A stretch of 64,000 nt of DNA from Parietaria judaica (GCA_954871525.1 OX940867.1:18763343-18827342), one strand, 5' to 3'; positions 21,046 through 33,565 are shown, counted from the stretch's first letter. The notes: generated from the sequence alone by a model not told the origin. Numbers and translations are program-made.

Positions 21046-22980
21046 CTACACATCATGTGGTCTAAAGCTGTTGGAGTAAATTCCGTAAACTCTAGCGAGA
21101 TCCATCGAGCTCACCGACCAAATGTGGCCCCGTTGCCGAAGCGGAAGCGCGGACCCACCCACGTCCCTGCAGGTCTCTTCCACTGCGGCCGCCTCTCTCC
21201 GCTTCCCTTCCTTCCAGAGGCTCTTCACCAGGAGCTCTCTCGTGGCCGTGTCGGGCGTCAAGCCTAGGCTCTTGGCCTCCTCGTAGGCTCTCCATGCGAG
21301 CGCAGCCCTCTCGCGCTCGCAATATGCTTTGATGAGAACCTCGAACATGTAGCCATCGGGCTCGGTTCCACTCCGCCGAGCAGTAGCAAAGAGCTTCTGC
21401 ACCGTTTTCACGTCGCTCAGAAGCGCAAAATGACGCATCAGCCCTGAGAGCATCTGCGCGTCGGGGCGGATACCGCGTGAGACCATCTCTTCAAGCAAGT
21501 CCACGGCGTTGGAGTTCCGCCCGCACTTGGTGAGTGTGCGGAGGAGTGACGAGTATAGGAGCATTGTGGCTGAGCTCGAGACGGGGCCACAGAGGTCTAC
21601 GTCCTTGCGGAACACCTTCAGAGCCGCGTCCGGTTGCTTCGAGAGCCCGTAAAAATCGACGATCAGCCTCAAGGTCGCCAGCGGGAGCCTCATGCCCTCC
21701 GCCCGGATCTTTCCGATGAGCTCGTCCACCAACTCCGTACGGCCATGGCGAGCCAAGACCGCCATCGTCCTCTGCACCGTGTAGACATCATGCGTGAATC
21801 CTGGCTGGAATGCGGCCCAGCGGAAGAATTTCCACACCGTCTCTGGAGAGTTCAGATTTCGGAGAATCTTGCAGAACAACCGGCTCGTCCACACAAGATT
21901 TGCGCCCTCCAACGCCGCCACCTCATCGCTGCCCCATTTCGCGAGCACGCTCGCCAAAGCTCTCGGGTCCAACCAGGGTTTCAGCCGAACACAATTCTCA
22001 CTCCCGTCCTCGTCGTCATCGTCCTCCCCGCTATCGCCAGCGCAAAACTCAACACTCTTGATCAGCCCATTCGGGACCATTTCCTCTAGAAATTCATCGC
22101 TCTCTTTGACAAAGCCGGCATCACGCAGCCTCTCCAACGAGACGCGCATAGCTCGGCCGGGCAAAATCCCTTCAGCACGCATCTCGTCCAAGAGAGCCCG
22201 GACGGTGTCAAACTGCTTGACACCGACAAAGCCCTCCACAAGCAGCAAGTACTGGTCAGGAGTCCGCCGGATCCGCATCGCCGGTAACAGCCGAAAAACC
22301 TCTGCCGCGGGGCCCAGCATTCCCGAGTTAACTAGGTGTTCCATCATTATCTTGTACGTTCGGCAGTTGGGGATCGCACCTTCGTCGATCATCTGGTAGA
22401 AAGTGTTCACTGCCTCGGCGTCGTTCCCCGTCTGCGCGTAAAGACGCATCACGATGTTGTAAGACTCTGCGCACACGCGGCGATCGCTCGTGCTCCGGTA
22501 CTCGTTCCAAACCCGAAGGACGGAGTCGAGGTCTCCAGCGGCGGCGTGCCACTGCATGAGGTTCATAAAGCTGACAGTGACATTCGGATACTTTCCCGCA
22601 TTGACTTCTTCAACGAGAGACTTGAGTTCGGCGCAGCGGCGGGACCGGGCAAGGACGGTGGCGAGAGCGTGCACGGTGTTCTGCGTGTGCGAGAAGCGGG
22701 GGAGCGCCTCGAACGCGCGGGCGAGGGAAAGGGCGGAGTCCGCGGAGGGCGCGCAGCGCAGGGCGGTGGCGGCCACGAAGCGGTCGACGAGGCTGTCCTC
22801 GAGGGCGCGGGAGAGAGCGTCGGGGCCGGCGCGGAGGGCGAGGCGGATGGTGTCGATGAGGTTGGCGCGGTAGAAGTAGTGGGAGACCTTGTTGGGAAAT
22901 GGGTCGCGAGCGTAGTGGCGAGTCTGTTGGTTGAAGAGGTGGTTCGTTAGGGCGCGAAGAAGGTGTTGCCTTGAATGCAT
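21046..22980 (-). CDS. P-class pentatricopeptide repeat (PPR) protein, probably mitochondrial
   Basis: A single uninterrupted 644-aa frame, intronless like most plant PPR genes. The N-terminus (MHSRQHLLRALTNHLFNQQT) is rich in R, S, H and L with almost no acidic residues, as in mitochondrial targeting peptides. About a dozen 35-residue helical repeats follow, for example YNIVMRLYAQTGNDAEAVNTFYQM, YKIMMEHLVNSGMLGPAAEVF and LYSSLLRTLTKCGRNSNAVDLLEEMVSRGIRPDA. An acidic insertion (DSGEDDDDEDGSE, around residue 320) divides the array. There is no DYW or E domain at the C-terminus, so it is P-class and likely binds an organelle transcript. Composition is GC-rich compared with the flanks. The specific RNA target cannot be inferred. 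Confidence 0.92.
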   Translation of the reverse strand: MHSRQHLLRALTNHLFNQQTRHYARDPFPNKVSHYFYRANLIDTIRLALRAGPDALSRALEDSLVDRFVAATALRCAPSADSALSLARAFEALPRFSHTQNTVHALATVLARSRRCAELKSLVEEVNAGKYPNVTVSFMNLMQWHAAAGDLDSVLRVWNEYRSTSDRRVCAESYNIVMRLYAQTGNDAEAVNTFYQMIDEGAIPNCRTYKIMMEHLVNSGMLGPAAEVFRLLPAMRIRRTPDQYLLLVEGFVGVKQFDTVRALLDEMRAEGILPGRAMRVSLERLRDAGFVKESDEFLEEMVPNGLIKSVEFCAGDSGEDDDDEDGSENCVRLKPWLDPRALASVLAKWGSDEVAALEGANLVWTSRLFCKILRNLNSPETVWKFFRWAAFQPGFTHDVYTVQRTMAVLARHGRTELVDELIGKIRAEGMRLPLATLRLIVDFYGLSKQPDAALKVFRKDVDLCGPVSSSATMLLYSSLLRTLTKCGRNSNAVDLLEEMVSRGIRPDAQMLSGLMRHFALLSDVKTVQKLFATARRSGTEPDGYMFEVLIKAYCERERAALAWRAYEEAKSLGLTPDTATRELLVKSLWKEGKRREAAAVEETCRDVGGSALPLRQRGHIWSVSSMDLARVYGIYSNSFRPHDV

Positions 22981-23053
22981 TGCGAGTGTCTATCAGACAC
23001 AATGTCGAACACTTGTGTGCAGGTATGCGTATACCTGTGCCTGCGATATATAT

Positions 23054-23087
<34 letters not shown>

Positions 23088-24765
23088 GTGCGTGTGTATA
23101 TAGTGTATTTGTGTATTATATAAATATATATTATATGTTTGGTGAAAGCAAGGTGATTAGTTGGAGTGTGAATTTGTTGAAGGAGAAGGAGAGCGAGAGG
23201 AACTCTGTATCCACGACAACGACAATAAATATAACGACAATTTTAATTTGCATAAAATACCTTCCATATTTTATTTTCTGGATTTTTAATTTGTAACAGA
23301 ATCCCTTCTCGGTTAAAAAGCTTATCAGTTTTGTTGAAATTGTCTTAATTTTTTTTATCATCGTGAATTTTACACAAGTTTTTAACAAATGTTTATTTAT
23401 AATCTCACGAAAATTTCTCTAGATACCTTAACCTTATAGTACATTTTCTTTAGAGTAAATGATGCAAGAGTGATAATTTCAATTTTCTAGTTTATTTTCT
23501 GAAGTAAAAAAAAAAAAAAAAAAAAAAGTCTTTTCGGCTAGATTTTTATGAACTTTTGGTCTTACTGCTAAAAGAAATCGTATTTTTTTTTCTTTCAGAA
23601 TTTTATAAACTTTGACAATATTTTGCCGAAAATATTCCTTTCTATATAACTATTACACAGCACTTACTTTTCTCTTTTCTTCCTTTAAAGATAAGTAGAT
23701 AAAAGAACCATTTGGAACCAAGGTACAAAATGTCGTTTTTGTTGATAAATCGGTTGCCTATTTCGAGGATTATCCATGAATTTTCGAAGATTATCGATGA
23801 AAAACTACTAAAACTATAACTTATCTTTACCGACACTTATCGAGGATTATCGATGAATTATCGACACTTATCGAGAATTATCGATGAAAAATCACTAAAA
23901 TAGTTTTAAGAATATATTTACTAAGTTTACATATATAAATAAAATTTAGTTTCACTCTCACATATGTAAATACTCAAATAAAATCATGTCATACTCAAAC
24001 AAATATAAATAAAATCATGTCATGTTCAATCATAAGAAAATAAAAACAAGCTTAAAAAAATACTACATAATTTGATAATACACGTAATTAACTATTTGAC
24101 TTTGTGGAGAAGTCCCACATTGAGCAAATAGAAATGATTGAAAAATACACATTTGTTTGGATTTAGAAAGTCTTACGTAAAACAAATACAAAGAAAACAA
24201 TAACACTGGCGATTTCCATTTCTAAATCCAAGCAACTCAACATATCTATCTTGATATCTGGCTAGTAGGCCATTTTCTTGAAAAGTACATTTTTGGTTTT
24301 TTTTGCATCGAATGTACTTTTGCCGAGATTATTGAAAAAGTGCAATTTTTTTCAAAAAATACCCAATTTTTAGTTATTTTTATACTGTTAATCGATTGAT
24401 ATAGAATATTTGCCGATTACACGAATAATCGACGACATCTAGGATAATCAAGGAAAATTCAAACCTAGTTTGGAACAATAGAAACCCAATACTATTTTAT
24501 TTTTATATTGATCCACAACAAGGATGATTGTTGATAATACATCGTAGACGATTCTTTTAATCATCATGAGAAAAATAAAAATTGTATGTATATATATAAT
24601 GATTTTTATGCGTGTAATATGTGGTTCTCCAAGCCTTATGAAGAGATTATCACTGAATTAATATAAGTTTAACCATTTATTTTAATCTCACTTTGTATTA
24701 ATGTAACGTACCTTTCCTTTCATTTTTAGCCCCTAGTAAATTATAATCTAGCATCGTCGACAAGT
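22981..24765. other. Intergenic DNA with (TA)n tract and short ATCGATGA-type repeats
   Basis: The PPR 5' flank contains a (TA)n tract (23054-23086). An A-run sits at about 23507-23527. A block at 23755-23890 repeats the phrase TTATCGATGAA / TTATCGAGAATTATCG several times. No gene is seen. Confidence 0.5.
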
Positions 24766-27700
24766 TTATACGGGAAAGCTTCCGGTAATTCTGATGTGGT
24801 CGAGAGTCCTTTTGAGGCCGTACTTGAGCACTGCCTTGTTTCCTTTCCGGAAGCCGTCCCCGTAGGCCGGGGAAGAGTCCGACTCAATCTGATGTTTGAA
24901 GAACTCCCCCAGCTTCTTCTCGCAGTCCGACCGCTTTCCCTTCTTCGACGATGGGGGCGGCGTGGATGATGATGAAGACGGGATGTCACTGCCGAACGAA
25001 ACGGAGTACATCTCAGAGTCGAGCCACATGTGCGCCAACACTTGGCAAATACCTTCCTCCACCTCCGGAGTTAGATTCGAATAACCTGTTTCGCATCATT
25101 TTGAAATAAAGATTCATTAAGATTCTCAACTATGATGTAACTTGTATTGTAAGATATTCATTTCGAAGATATCATCTTTCATTATAAATTGGAGTAATTG
25201 GCAGTAACGAACCCTGAGTCGAAACGTGTAAGGCAAGATAAGGTGCAAAGCGATAACAAAAGATTTTACCTTTGAGTCGAAGCCAAGCATGCATCATTTC
25301 ATGGGCGAGAATTGAGCCTGTCAGCAATCTGTGTGACGAGTTTTGTCAGGCCACGAAAGTAAGAATGATCTATGAACAGACTTCGTGTAAAACGTTACCT
25401 GGGAAGACCATAGAGAACAAGAATGGCGGTAACTTCGCATTTGCGGACTAGCCTGTAAGGCTCGGTTATCATGTCTATCACCCTATATCCCGCCCCAATC
25501 TTTGGCCTCTTTAGAATCTGTCAAAACGAGGTGTTCTGTTAGACCCGTGATCACTCACCGGAGGAGGAAGGCAGCATTTTCATTTCGCATATTTTATGTC
25601 CTACATCTTTTCATTTAATCACATGATTAGGGGCGCTTTAGGAAATTCATCAATAAGTGATGATTAAGGTTTCCTAATCACCATATTGGCTCTCGCGTTG
25701 GGTCGTCCAGATATCATAGTTCTAAAAGATAGATCCAGCTTTCTTAGTAGTATTTTATTATCGATAAAGTATCTGGGTCATCTCGTCGCTGAATTTCCAG
25801 TTGGTTATTGGTTCGGGTCCTAACACGTTCACATTTCCTAACACGTCTAAGTTTAAATTACTAACCAGCATGGATGAATTTGAACACTGCATATACATGT
25901 ATAAATGTGTCCAAATACTATGAACATGCCTAAATACCTAAACCAAATTGTATATATATTATGAAATTCACGGTGATGGTCATTTGAGCATTGGAACCCG
26001 TCTTTTATAACATTACAATCAAACACAAATCATTTATGAAAAATTTGCTAATTTGAAATGAATTTTTAGAGCACAAAACATGTATCAAATCACAGCTTAA
26101 TCCAAGTATCATATGAAAGAGGAATGTCTTACTGTGGTGACAGTTTGCTCCTCCGATAAGCAAAGCCCTCGGGTCTCCGGCATGTGATGATGGCCCTGAA
26201 AACGCAACCACCAACGTCAGCTCAACTCAAAGCAAAGCAAAGCGAATCGTAATGAGAGTCGTGAGGACAGGACACACGTGTTTCTCGCCTTCCATGGCCT
26301 CGTTGAGGGCCTGCCTCTCCACCAAGAGCATCGGGACTTGCTGCTCGACCTTCATGTTGAGGCCCTCGTAGAAGTCCTGGATCTCCAAGTAGAGCGGCTG
26401 GCACTCGTGCGTGTCCATGATCGCCGAGTCCAGGCACTCCAAGCACAGCTTCCGCCCGTCGTCCAGCGCCAAATACCGCGTGTCCCGACCCTGCCAACAG
26501 TGCCCGTTAAAACCCCTGCTCACTAATCGCCAAGGGTATCTTAGACCTCCAATAATCACTAGTCGGAGGTGGAAGGGCGTTTTGGTCGCTTAAATTGTTT
26601 AAGGTCTTATCATTTACCATGACAATTAGGGCATTTAATAATCTAGCAATCAGTGGTGATTAGGTCTTTTACCAATGCTGGTTCAAAACTGGTAAAACAC
26701 CGGTTGATCATTACCTCAGTCAGTGACTAACCAGTTGGCTCGGGTTCTATAAGGGTATTATTGTCATTTTGAGAGCTTACCTCCATTCTCTCGCAGCTGC
26801 AGCATCGGGGCGTGCCGTCGCGCTCGTGCGGCGGGCAGTACTTCTGCAGCCAGAACGGGTGCGCCCTGTACTCGATCAACCCCGATGAGTTCGTTGGGAT
26901 CTGAAGAGCAAGGTTTTCCATGAATTTGGTGAAAACAAATTCGGAAACAATACATCAAAGCAAAAGTAGATGATGGTCGATGGACGTACGAAGCCGGAGC
27001 AGACGTCGCATCTCGGGTGGTGCTGCTCCTTGTAGCACGATTTGTGGTACGGGCGGTTCCCCGACATGGAAAACTGCAACAAGAGAGAGCGTGACATCAG
27101 AATAAAAAAGGAATTCGCGGGAACCGAGTGGTTTGAAGAGATAGGGACCTCATAATCAGTGATGGGGACATTGCAGGCGTTGCAACAGAAGCATTCCGGA
27201 TGCCAAACTGCATTCATGCAACTCAGGAACCTTCCATGGCCGATCTCACCGCTGCAGCCGGCGCAGACCCTGCCAAAAACAATCACTCAGGCAATCGAAG
27301 TCCCGAATACGGTCCGAGAAATGGCCTCTCAGTCCATCCAAAATACCGCAGCTTGAGGATAATTCTTACCTGTAACTCGGTGGAAACAAAAATGAAAAAG
27401 GCTGAAACGATTCCCGAGAGTCCTGATGAGGGGGCGAGCTTGTGGTTAGGCTTTCCTGGATCGCCCTGGCGAGCTGTTCGTCTTCATCCAGCTGCGCTTT
27501 TGAGACATGCTCGTCCCTCTCGGGTTCTGCCCCGTCCGAATCGTCTTCCGATTCTGAACGAATCGAGGCGATGCATTCCTCTTCTTCCGATTCTGGTTCT
27601 GATTCAGACTCCGATTTTTCTTCTTCTGCAAGGCAAGTGAGCAGAGATTAGCCTCCCCATTCAGTACTATCTCTAGCACCACTGCAACAGAACTCACCGG

Positions 27701-27976
27701 CTACTCTTTTCCCCTTGTGATCGGCTTCCGAGAGGGAGAGCGCGATCGCGCAATCGATCTCCTCCTTGTCGAAATCCGAGGCTCCGTCCTGCCACGTCAC
27801 CCCAGATTCATCAATAACCAAAGAATCAGCGCAGCTGGCTCAAACCGGAAAACCACGATTACCACCGAGTTGCGGGGCTGTTCCCAGTGTGCTTCGTCCC
27901 CATAGCTCCCGTGGTAATGGCCGTGGCCGTGCGAGCTGTGGCTGACGCCTTTGAAGATCTTGGTCAACCAACCCAT
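24766..27976 (-). CDS. DA1: DA1/DAR1-like ubiquitin-binding LIM peptidase, 11 coding exons
   Basis: Exons (minus): 27976-27863, 27788-27698, 27625-27370, 27269-27149, 27073-26990, 26900-26781, 26490-26278, 26195-26133, 25517-25399, 25328-25270, 25085-24766. All have GT/AG borders and the frame joins to 519 aa. [10 protein letters not shown] opens the protein, as in DA1 and DAR1. Two ubiquitin-interacting motifs follow ([15 protein letters not shown] ~47-61; [14 protein letters not shown] in exon 3). The LIM domain (from C156) is followed by a second cysteine-rich module (CCSCERME) and the peptidase core HEMMH (403-407). The end is [18 protein letters not shown]. In Arabidopsis, DA1 family peptidases limit organ and seed size by cleaving growth regulators after ubiquitination. 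All key residues are present. DA1 versus DAR1 cannot be decided by eye; the symbol marks the clade. The first donor could be 6 bp earlier. Confidence 0.93.
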
Positions 27977-28270
27977 AACGCAATCTCTCACTGCCATAAT
28001 TCATAATAAAAACATGACTTTCAACACACACACACACACACACACGCACACAGACACACACCACACACACACACACACATATACATACATACAGCTAATG
28101 AATAAACCTGAATTTGATCAAGAGTGTGTGAAGAAAAAAAAATGTTTAAAAAAAAAAAAAACAGGAATAGAAATTCTTCGGAGCAAACCCAATTAATTTC
28201 CAAGAAATAAAAAATATATATAAAAAAATTATTAATGGTACTGAGTACTGACCTTGAACAGATTAGGAAG
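27977..28270 (-). promoter_or_regulatory. 5' UTR of the DA1-like gene, probably with an intron containing (CA)n
   Basis: On the minus strand, TTCAAG|GTCAGT (about 28254) looks like a donor and TTATGGCAG (about 27995) like an acceptor, implying a ~260-bp UTR intron. A (CA)n-type microsatellite occupies 28025-28078 within it. Evidence is splice-site appearance only. Confidence 0.45.
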
Positions 28271-28737
28271 AATTGGATGAATCCCAGATCAGATTAGACA
28301 CTCCGAATCCCATGAAGATGAAAACAGTAAGATCCGGGAATTTTCCATTTGGGAGAGAGAAGAACATATAGATATATAATTACATATATTTATATTGTTT
28401 AGGAGAGAGTGAATGGGAAAGTACTTGGATCCTACGCAAATCCAAGTCCAAAAGGAATATCGAAAGAATGACAAAAGAAATTCTACAAAGATGGAAACTT
28501 TTTTAGTAATTTAGTAAGTGTCGACCAGTATCAATATCTTTATTTTATTTATTTTTCATTTTCTGAAACTTTTTCGAATTGGTGTTCTCAATTCGATAGA
28601 ATAATTTTGTTTGATTATTTAAGTAATTTGGTATGTGGGTCCTCTAATAATTTTCAACCACAATTTCACAAGAAGTCAAAATCCTCCATTAAAGCGAGTC
28701 TCTTGAGTGACATTAGAAGAGGAGAGGAGAGTGATAT

Positions 28738-28774
<37 letters not shown>

Positions 28775-30151
28775 CTTTTGTTTTCTGTTAAACTTTTCGC
28801 ACGCTGATTACTGAGTGAAGTGAAGTGGTTTGTTCTTACACAGCAATTGGCATTTTGCCACGTAATGAATTATAATTGGCTTTTGTTTCAATTTATTCCA
28901 TAACGACAAACATCAAACACCCATACACAACATGAGGGCACTTTGGTAAATTACTTTCTTTTGTCATTTACTTCGGGATATATCTATATTCTTTTATTAT
29001 TATTATTATTTAATTTCATTGTTAATATAATTTTTTTTCTTCTCAATTTTTGTATTGGACTACATCTTTTGAGCGAGAAAAAGAGAGGGCGGCGACCGAA
29101 TAAAGTAATTTCCTCTAATCGAATGATTGAGGTTCTAATTCTCGGACCCATAAACACAATACAAACTTTGAAATAAAATATATTTCATTTATGGAGAAAA
29201 TATAACGAGAGTTCAAATAGATTGAATATCTTATTATGATATTGAAAATATAACGAGAGTTTGAGGGTTTTGGTGTCCACCTTCTATCGACGAGAAATCA
29301 AGTCGTATTCAATATTTTAAGAACTAAATAATCAATCATCAAAATTACTTTGAAATTTTAATTTAAATATTTCTGATTGATAGGTAATTCTTAGTGCCTG
29401 AATATTCAGTCACTAGAATTTAGAGTTTATAGTTTATTCAGTCACTAGGTTTCAATGTGCCTGATTTATGAGTCAGTTGAATTTTCGGTCCGTAAAACTA
29501 ATTAGACTGGAATTATCGGTCACTAAAATCAGTATAATGACGTTTGTGACCATTTTCTTAGAAAGTTTTTGCTTTGACCCTACACTATACTATACTATAC
29601 TACACCTCATCCTCATGTGCCAATACACATGCATTCTTGTTGGCCTTTCCCTTTCACTAATCACTTTACCATTTGAATATCATAATAAACATTAGGGTTA
29701 ATAATGGTGGCAGAAATATCTAATTTTTATAGTGATTTTTTTTTCACGGCTAAAGTTTGCAATATGATGTAAAAAAAATAAAAAATTCTCTCTTCCTCTC
29801 TAAAAAATGATGTGTACAATGACTTAACGGCACATCCAAAATTTTGTTAAATTAATTGAAAAAATAGGTTTTAGAGATAAACAAAATAACGAATTTTGAA
29901 AACACTGGCCCTAGAAAATAATAAATATTGAAAACTTTGACAGTGGAAAAAAAAATTATACCCCCTAAAAATAAAATATTAAGTACTGAAAGCATCTCCC
30001 TCCTACTGCAGTGTGAATTATGCAATAGGGTGGAAGCTCCAATGAAACTCCATATCCGAAGCCATAATGACATGGATTGGGATTTTGGAATAAAGTCACT
30101 CCATGTATAAATTACATCGTTCACTATTTTATTTTTTATTTAGTGGCTAGT
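28271..30151. other. AT-rich intergenic DNA, (TA)n tract, no gene seen
   Basis: The DA1-like promoter should occupy the left end. A (TA)n tract lies at about 28738-28772, an ATT-rich patch at 28994-29010, and a TATACTATACTA patch near 29583-29602. The right end may hold degraded retroelement interior belonging to the adjacent LTR, but no coding match is visible. Confidence 0.5.
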
Positions 30152-30168
30152 CCTTAGACTCTGATATT

Positions 30169-31256
30169 TGTTGAGGTGAAAAAATTACCCCTGCAGTCAC
30201 GGAGTTACAGACGTCGTAATTCCAAGTTTAGATTACCGCAGAGCTCGGTGATGAAGTGTTTTCGCACACCAACAGTTACGTGAATTGTGAATGGGATTTT
30301 GATTTGATATTGCTGAATTCTTGTGGATTCTGACCTCCGCGTCGTTAATACTTTAGACGGTAACAAATAAAAATAAAGTAAAAGAATAAAGGAGAGTAGA
30401 ACACCGAGGTTTTTTAGAGAGGTTCGTCCCAATGAGGTAGTTGACTACGTCCTCTGTACGTCTATTGCTTTGAAAAAATGATCAACCGAAACCACAAGCC
30501 AATTTCAGATATATCGAAAGTAAAAGATGAAAACACTCCGAAAATACAAATCTCACAGACTCTTTTCTCTCAGGATGAATGCTTGCGTGCGTATGATGGG
30601 GCTGTCTTCTTGCTTTTATAGGCTTCTGGTTTCTGCCCGTTGGAAGTGTACGTTGGTGATGGCTTCGAGTTCGGAGCTTGGCTTGCTATCGAGCTGACAC
30701 GTGGGCCACGTTTTGAGAGATTTGTGTAGTGGTGGACTTTGACTTGTCGTCGTGGGATTTGAATTTGGATCGTGGCGATCTTCCTGGTCGAGCTTCAGAA
30801 GTTTGAATTGAGGTGGTTGACTTGGTCTGCTCGTGCTCGGATGTTTCGTATGCTTCTGCTCGGATTCTTTTGCGGCAATCTCTGCCCGGGACGAGCTTTG
30901 GGTTCTTCAGGTCGTTTGGTCTGTTTGATGCTTGGATTTCGACCAAGTGTTGGTTTTTGTCTTGAATTGAGGTAGGATCTTTGAGCTTTGCTCGGGATTT
31001 TTCCCTTGGAAAGCTCTGTTCGGACCTCTTTCGGGCATTTTCTGCTCGTGGTGGGTCTCTTGCCTCGTGGGCTTCTTGGTTCTGTTTGGGCTTGAACACA
31101 ATTATATGTTTTAGCTCCTGGGTTTTGTTTCTCACAAGCCCATTTGCATAAATATTCGATTTTATTTATGACTTAAGACTTTAAATAATAAATTGAACTG
31201 TGAATTTAATTAATGACCTTATAATTCCGATTAAGGAACGAATTTGCACATCAACA
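30169..31256 (-). repeat. Truncated element: minus-strand LTR plus degenerate primer-binding site
   Basis: On plus it runs TGTTGAGGTG ... CACATCAACA, so on minus it begins TGTTGATGTG and ends CACCTCAACA with matching inverted termini. A TATA box is visible on the minus strand (CTATAAAAG; plus 30613-30621). Directly after its minus-strand end comes AATATCAGAGTCTAAGG, close to the initiator-Met primer site TGGTATCAGAGC. It is therefore a 5' LTR whose interior is lost. No target duplication was found. Confidence 0.6.
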
Positions 31257-31268
31257 CTCGGGTCATTC

Positions 31269-31913
31269 TGTTAAAGCTAGATCACGTTAAAAGAGATTGA
31301 TATTGTGGAAATGAGTCGGTTTTTTTTTTTGCGGGCTTTTTCGTCAAAGCCTTGTGTCTCTTGTTTGATAAAAATTGCGATATCTTGTACATGGGCTTTA
31401 GCCCTCTATTTATAGCTAAATAATCTGAATTAGGCCTCATAAATGGGCTGTTACAATATGCGTTTGATTCCCTCATCATTTCCATAATCGCAAGGCTGTA
31501 ATAATGGGCATAATCGCGTCATCAATCTCCTAGAGCGTCGCTTGTGCTGTATTGAACTATTGATTGCTGCATGCTAGCTCTTCTCTTTGTCGTCCGTGTT
31601 TTGGCCTCGTCGATGAGATTGTGTCTCGTCGTCGACTCAACTTACTACTTCCTTCATGTTGGCGATGAGCTTTATCGATGAGATTTCATCGATAAAACCA
31701 TGCTGTGGCGTGCTTCTTCGCTGATGAAGATCTCCGTCGCGTCCCTTCATGGCTATCCTCCTTTTAAGCCTGTTTGATCAGGCCTTATTTGACTCGGCAT
31801 ATTGGGCCTATTTTAGTGTTGGGATTTTGCAGTTATAACCCAATATAGTAAACGATAGAGATATATTTTTTCGTATGACTACAAATTATCGTAGACGAAA
31901 TCGTACCTCAACA
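31269..31913 (-). repeat. Ty3/gypsy (TAT-like) 3' LTR on the minus strand
   Basis: The minus-strand start TGTTGAGGTACG at 31913 is preceded by the G-rich polypurine tract AAAATAGGGGGCTATC (31914-31929). A possible end TTTAACA lies at 31269. A TATA box (TATTTATA on plus, 31417-31424) lies where an LTR promoter is expected. The integrase fragment at 33426-33565 on the same strand and upstream supports a gypsy element in this orientation. Confidence 0.6.
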
Positions 31914-31929
31914 GATAGCCCCCTATTTT

Positions 31930-32542
31930 ATCAAGTACTGAAAGTAATTGGTAAAAATATGAGACTAAAATTTCGTTTTTATTTTCTAAATTGATGAGGT
32001 CGTCGCTCTCCTTTGTCGCGATGAGGGGAAGATGTCTTGAAAACTTCCTTCGTTAGCCAATGATCGATGGTCGAGGTTTGAAATAGTTCCGTTGACTGAG
32101 GCGATTCCAAGCGTTGCGAAACCCTTTGCCCTGCTGTCAATTTTACACGTGTTATCTTCTGGGGATTCGTCTTGTCTCATCAAGTCTTATTTGCGTCGTT
32201 TCGAATCACGTGTGCCAGCGCGTGTCCCATGACGTCAGCAATTACTCGAGTGCACCTCATGTGTCAGCGTCGCTTAATCTGGGCCTTTGATTTAATTTTG
32301 CGCAGTTGAACCTCGTCCGTTGGATTTGCATGTAATAGGACAATTTAAGTCATTTTCCTTCGTCTTTCTTGCCATTTTCGCCTCTGCGCAATCTCTTCCC
32401 GATTTCTCTCTGCAATTTTCCTTCAATCTTCTTGATTTCCTCTGAGATTTTCTTTATTTTTCCTTGCTTTCCTTGTTCGCTTCGATGATCTTTCATCATT
32501 CCGGTACAATAAATATATCCCATTCTTCTCCAAATCATCACA
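31930..32542. other. Spacer between gypsy polypurine tract and the antisense ORF
   Basis: No coding match. It lies between the 3' LTR and the ORF on the opposite strand and may carry that ORF's promoter and leader (CT-rich near 32360-32520). Confidence 0.4.
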
Positions 32543-33532
32543 ATGTCTTCCAATGCCGTCTCGTGTTTCAAGTTTCCTCGTTCTTCCATGAAGAACAAAG
32601 ACATTGAGAGAATTGTTTCAAGGCAATTTCGCTTTGAAGGAGTATATGTTCGTGTTCCCGAGAAAGATGAATGACCTGAAAACGTGGGGGAAGGTTGGAC
32701 CTTTGTTTTCGAGGAATATTTCTCCGACGCAGGTCTCTTTCTTCCTCCACCATGCTCTCTTGTGACGTTTCTTCATTCGCTTCGGCTTCCTATGGCTAAA
32801 ATTGATCCTTACTTCCTCTTCTTTTTCATTGCTACTGCGATGCTGGCGGCCGAATGGGGGAATTCGCTCTTGTTGAGAGACTTGATGAGGTTGTTTCTCA
32901 CTGCTCGGTCATTCGACTGCCGTGAGAAGTTTATGCTCACTCTCCGCTCCGGAGACAACCTTCTCTCCGAGCTCCCCAGGTTGGAGTCCAGATGGATGAG
33001 GTGGTAGTTCTTCGTTAAGGTCTATAAGCTAGCATTTGAGCCCTTTTTCAAGTTCATCCCTACGGAGCTCGTCGCCAATCCTCAAGAATATATGCTCTCG
33101 GCAGATTCTCGAAACTTCAAATATTTGCATGCCACCTTCTTGAGTTGTGAGCATAGAAGCTGGTCGACTTTTACTCATGCTCAGTCTTGCAAAGCAGGCA
33201 TATGGACATCGAGCCTTGTTTACGGGCTAGATCTTGACTTGGCTCTCTCTATCTTCGTTAAATGTGGCCAAGAGGCGGCGATGCCAGCGTCGACGAAGAC
33301 TGGTAGAAAGAAGAGAGTGAGTTTCTCAGATATCCGAGACACTCTTTCGACTCCTTCCGCTCGTCGCCAGGACACAGATGGATATCCGACACAGTCTTTC
33401 GATGACGACGGTACTTCCGTCGATGAGGAGAAGTTCATTAATGCTTGCAAAAGACTTGGCCTCAGTCCATTTGGTGAAGAAATCTGTTACCACCAACATG
33501 AACCTCTTCTGCTTCCTCGCTATCGAAAATGA
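32543..33532 (+). pseudogene. Antisense additional ORF of a gypsy element (plant transposon-protein domain), two nonsense codons
   Basis: One frame of 330 codons from the ATG at 32543, broken only by TGA (32672-32674) and TAG (33005-33007). The phrase GEGWTFVFEEYFSDAGLFLP, continuing PPCSLVTFLHSLRLPMAKID, matches the pattern of the plant putative gypsy-type transposon domain (Pfam PF04195 type): a G-W-x-x-x-x-x-x-Y-F-x-x-G-L-x-L-P core followed by a hydrophobic region. It lies between pol and 3' LTR of a minus-strand gypsy element and reads in the opposite direction. This arrangement is known for additional ORFs in the TAT/Ogre-Retand lineage. The last ~100 bp overlap the integrase fragment, so the natural C-terminus is lost. 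The protein's role is unknown. Confidence 0.65.
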
Positions 33533-33565
33533 ACTAACAATATCCATCAGCCACTTCATAAATGT
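33426..33565 (-). pseudogene. Ty3/gypsy integrase fragment
   Basis: The minus-strand reading KWLMDIVSSFSIARKQKRF, MLVVTDFFTKWTEAKSFASI matches the start of the gypsy integrase core: W-x-x-D-I-V-x-x-F, then V-x-T-D-F-F-T-K-W-x-E-A. It is cut at 33565 by the copia LTR and ends at about 33430 where similarity stops. Confidence 0.85.

Noticed and set aside
21534..22950. Long plus-strand and minus-strand frames overlapping the PPR gene
   Set aside because: Shadow frames of a GC-rich 644-codon coding sequence.
30686..31135. 149-codon minus-strand frame rich in K, R, Q
   Set aside because: It lies in the leader part of an LTR just after its TATA box; there is no family resemblance.
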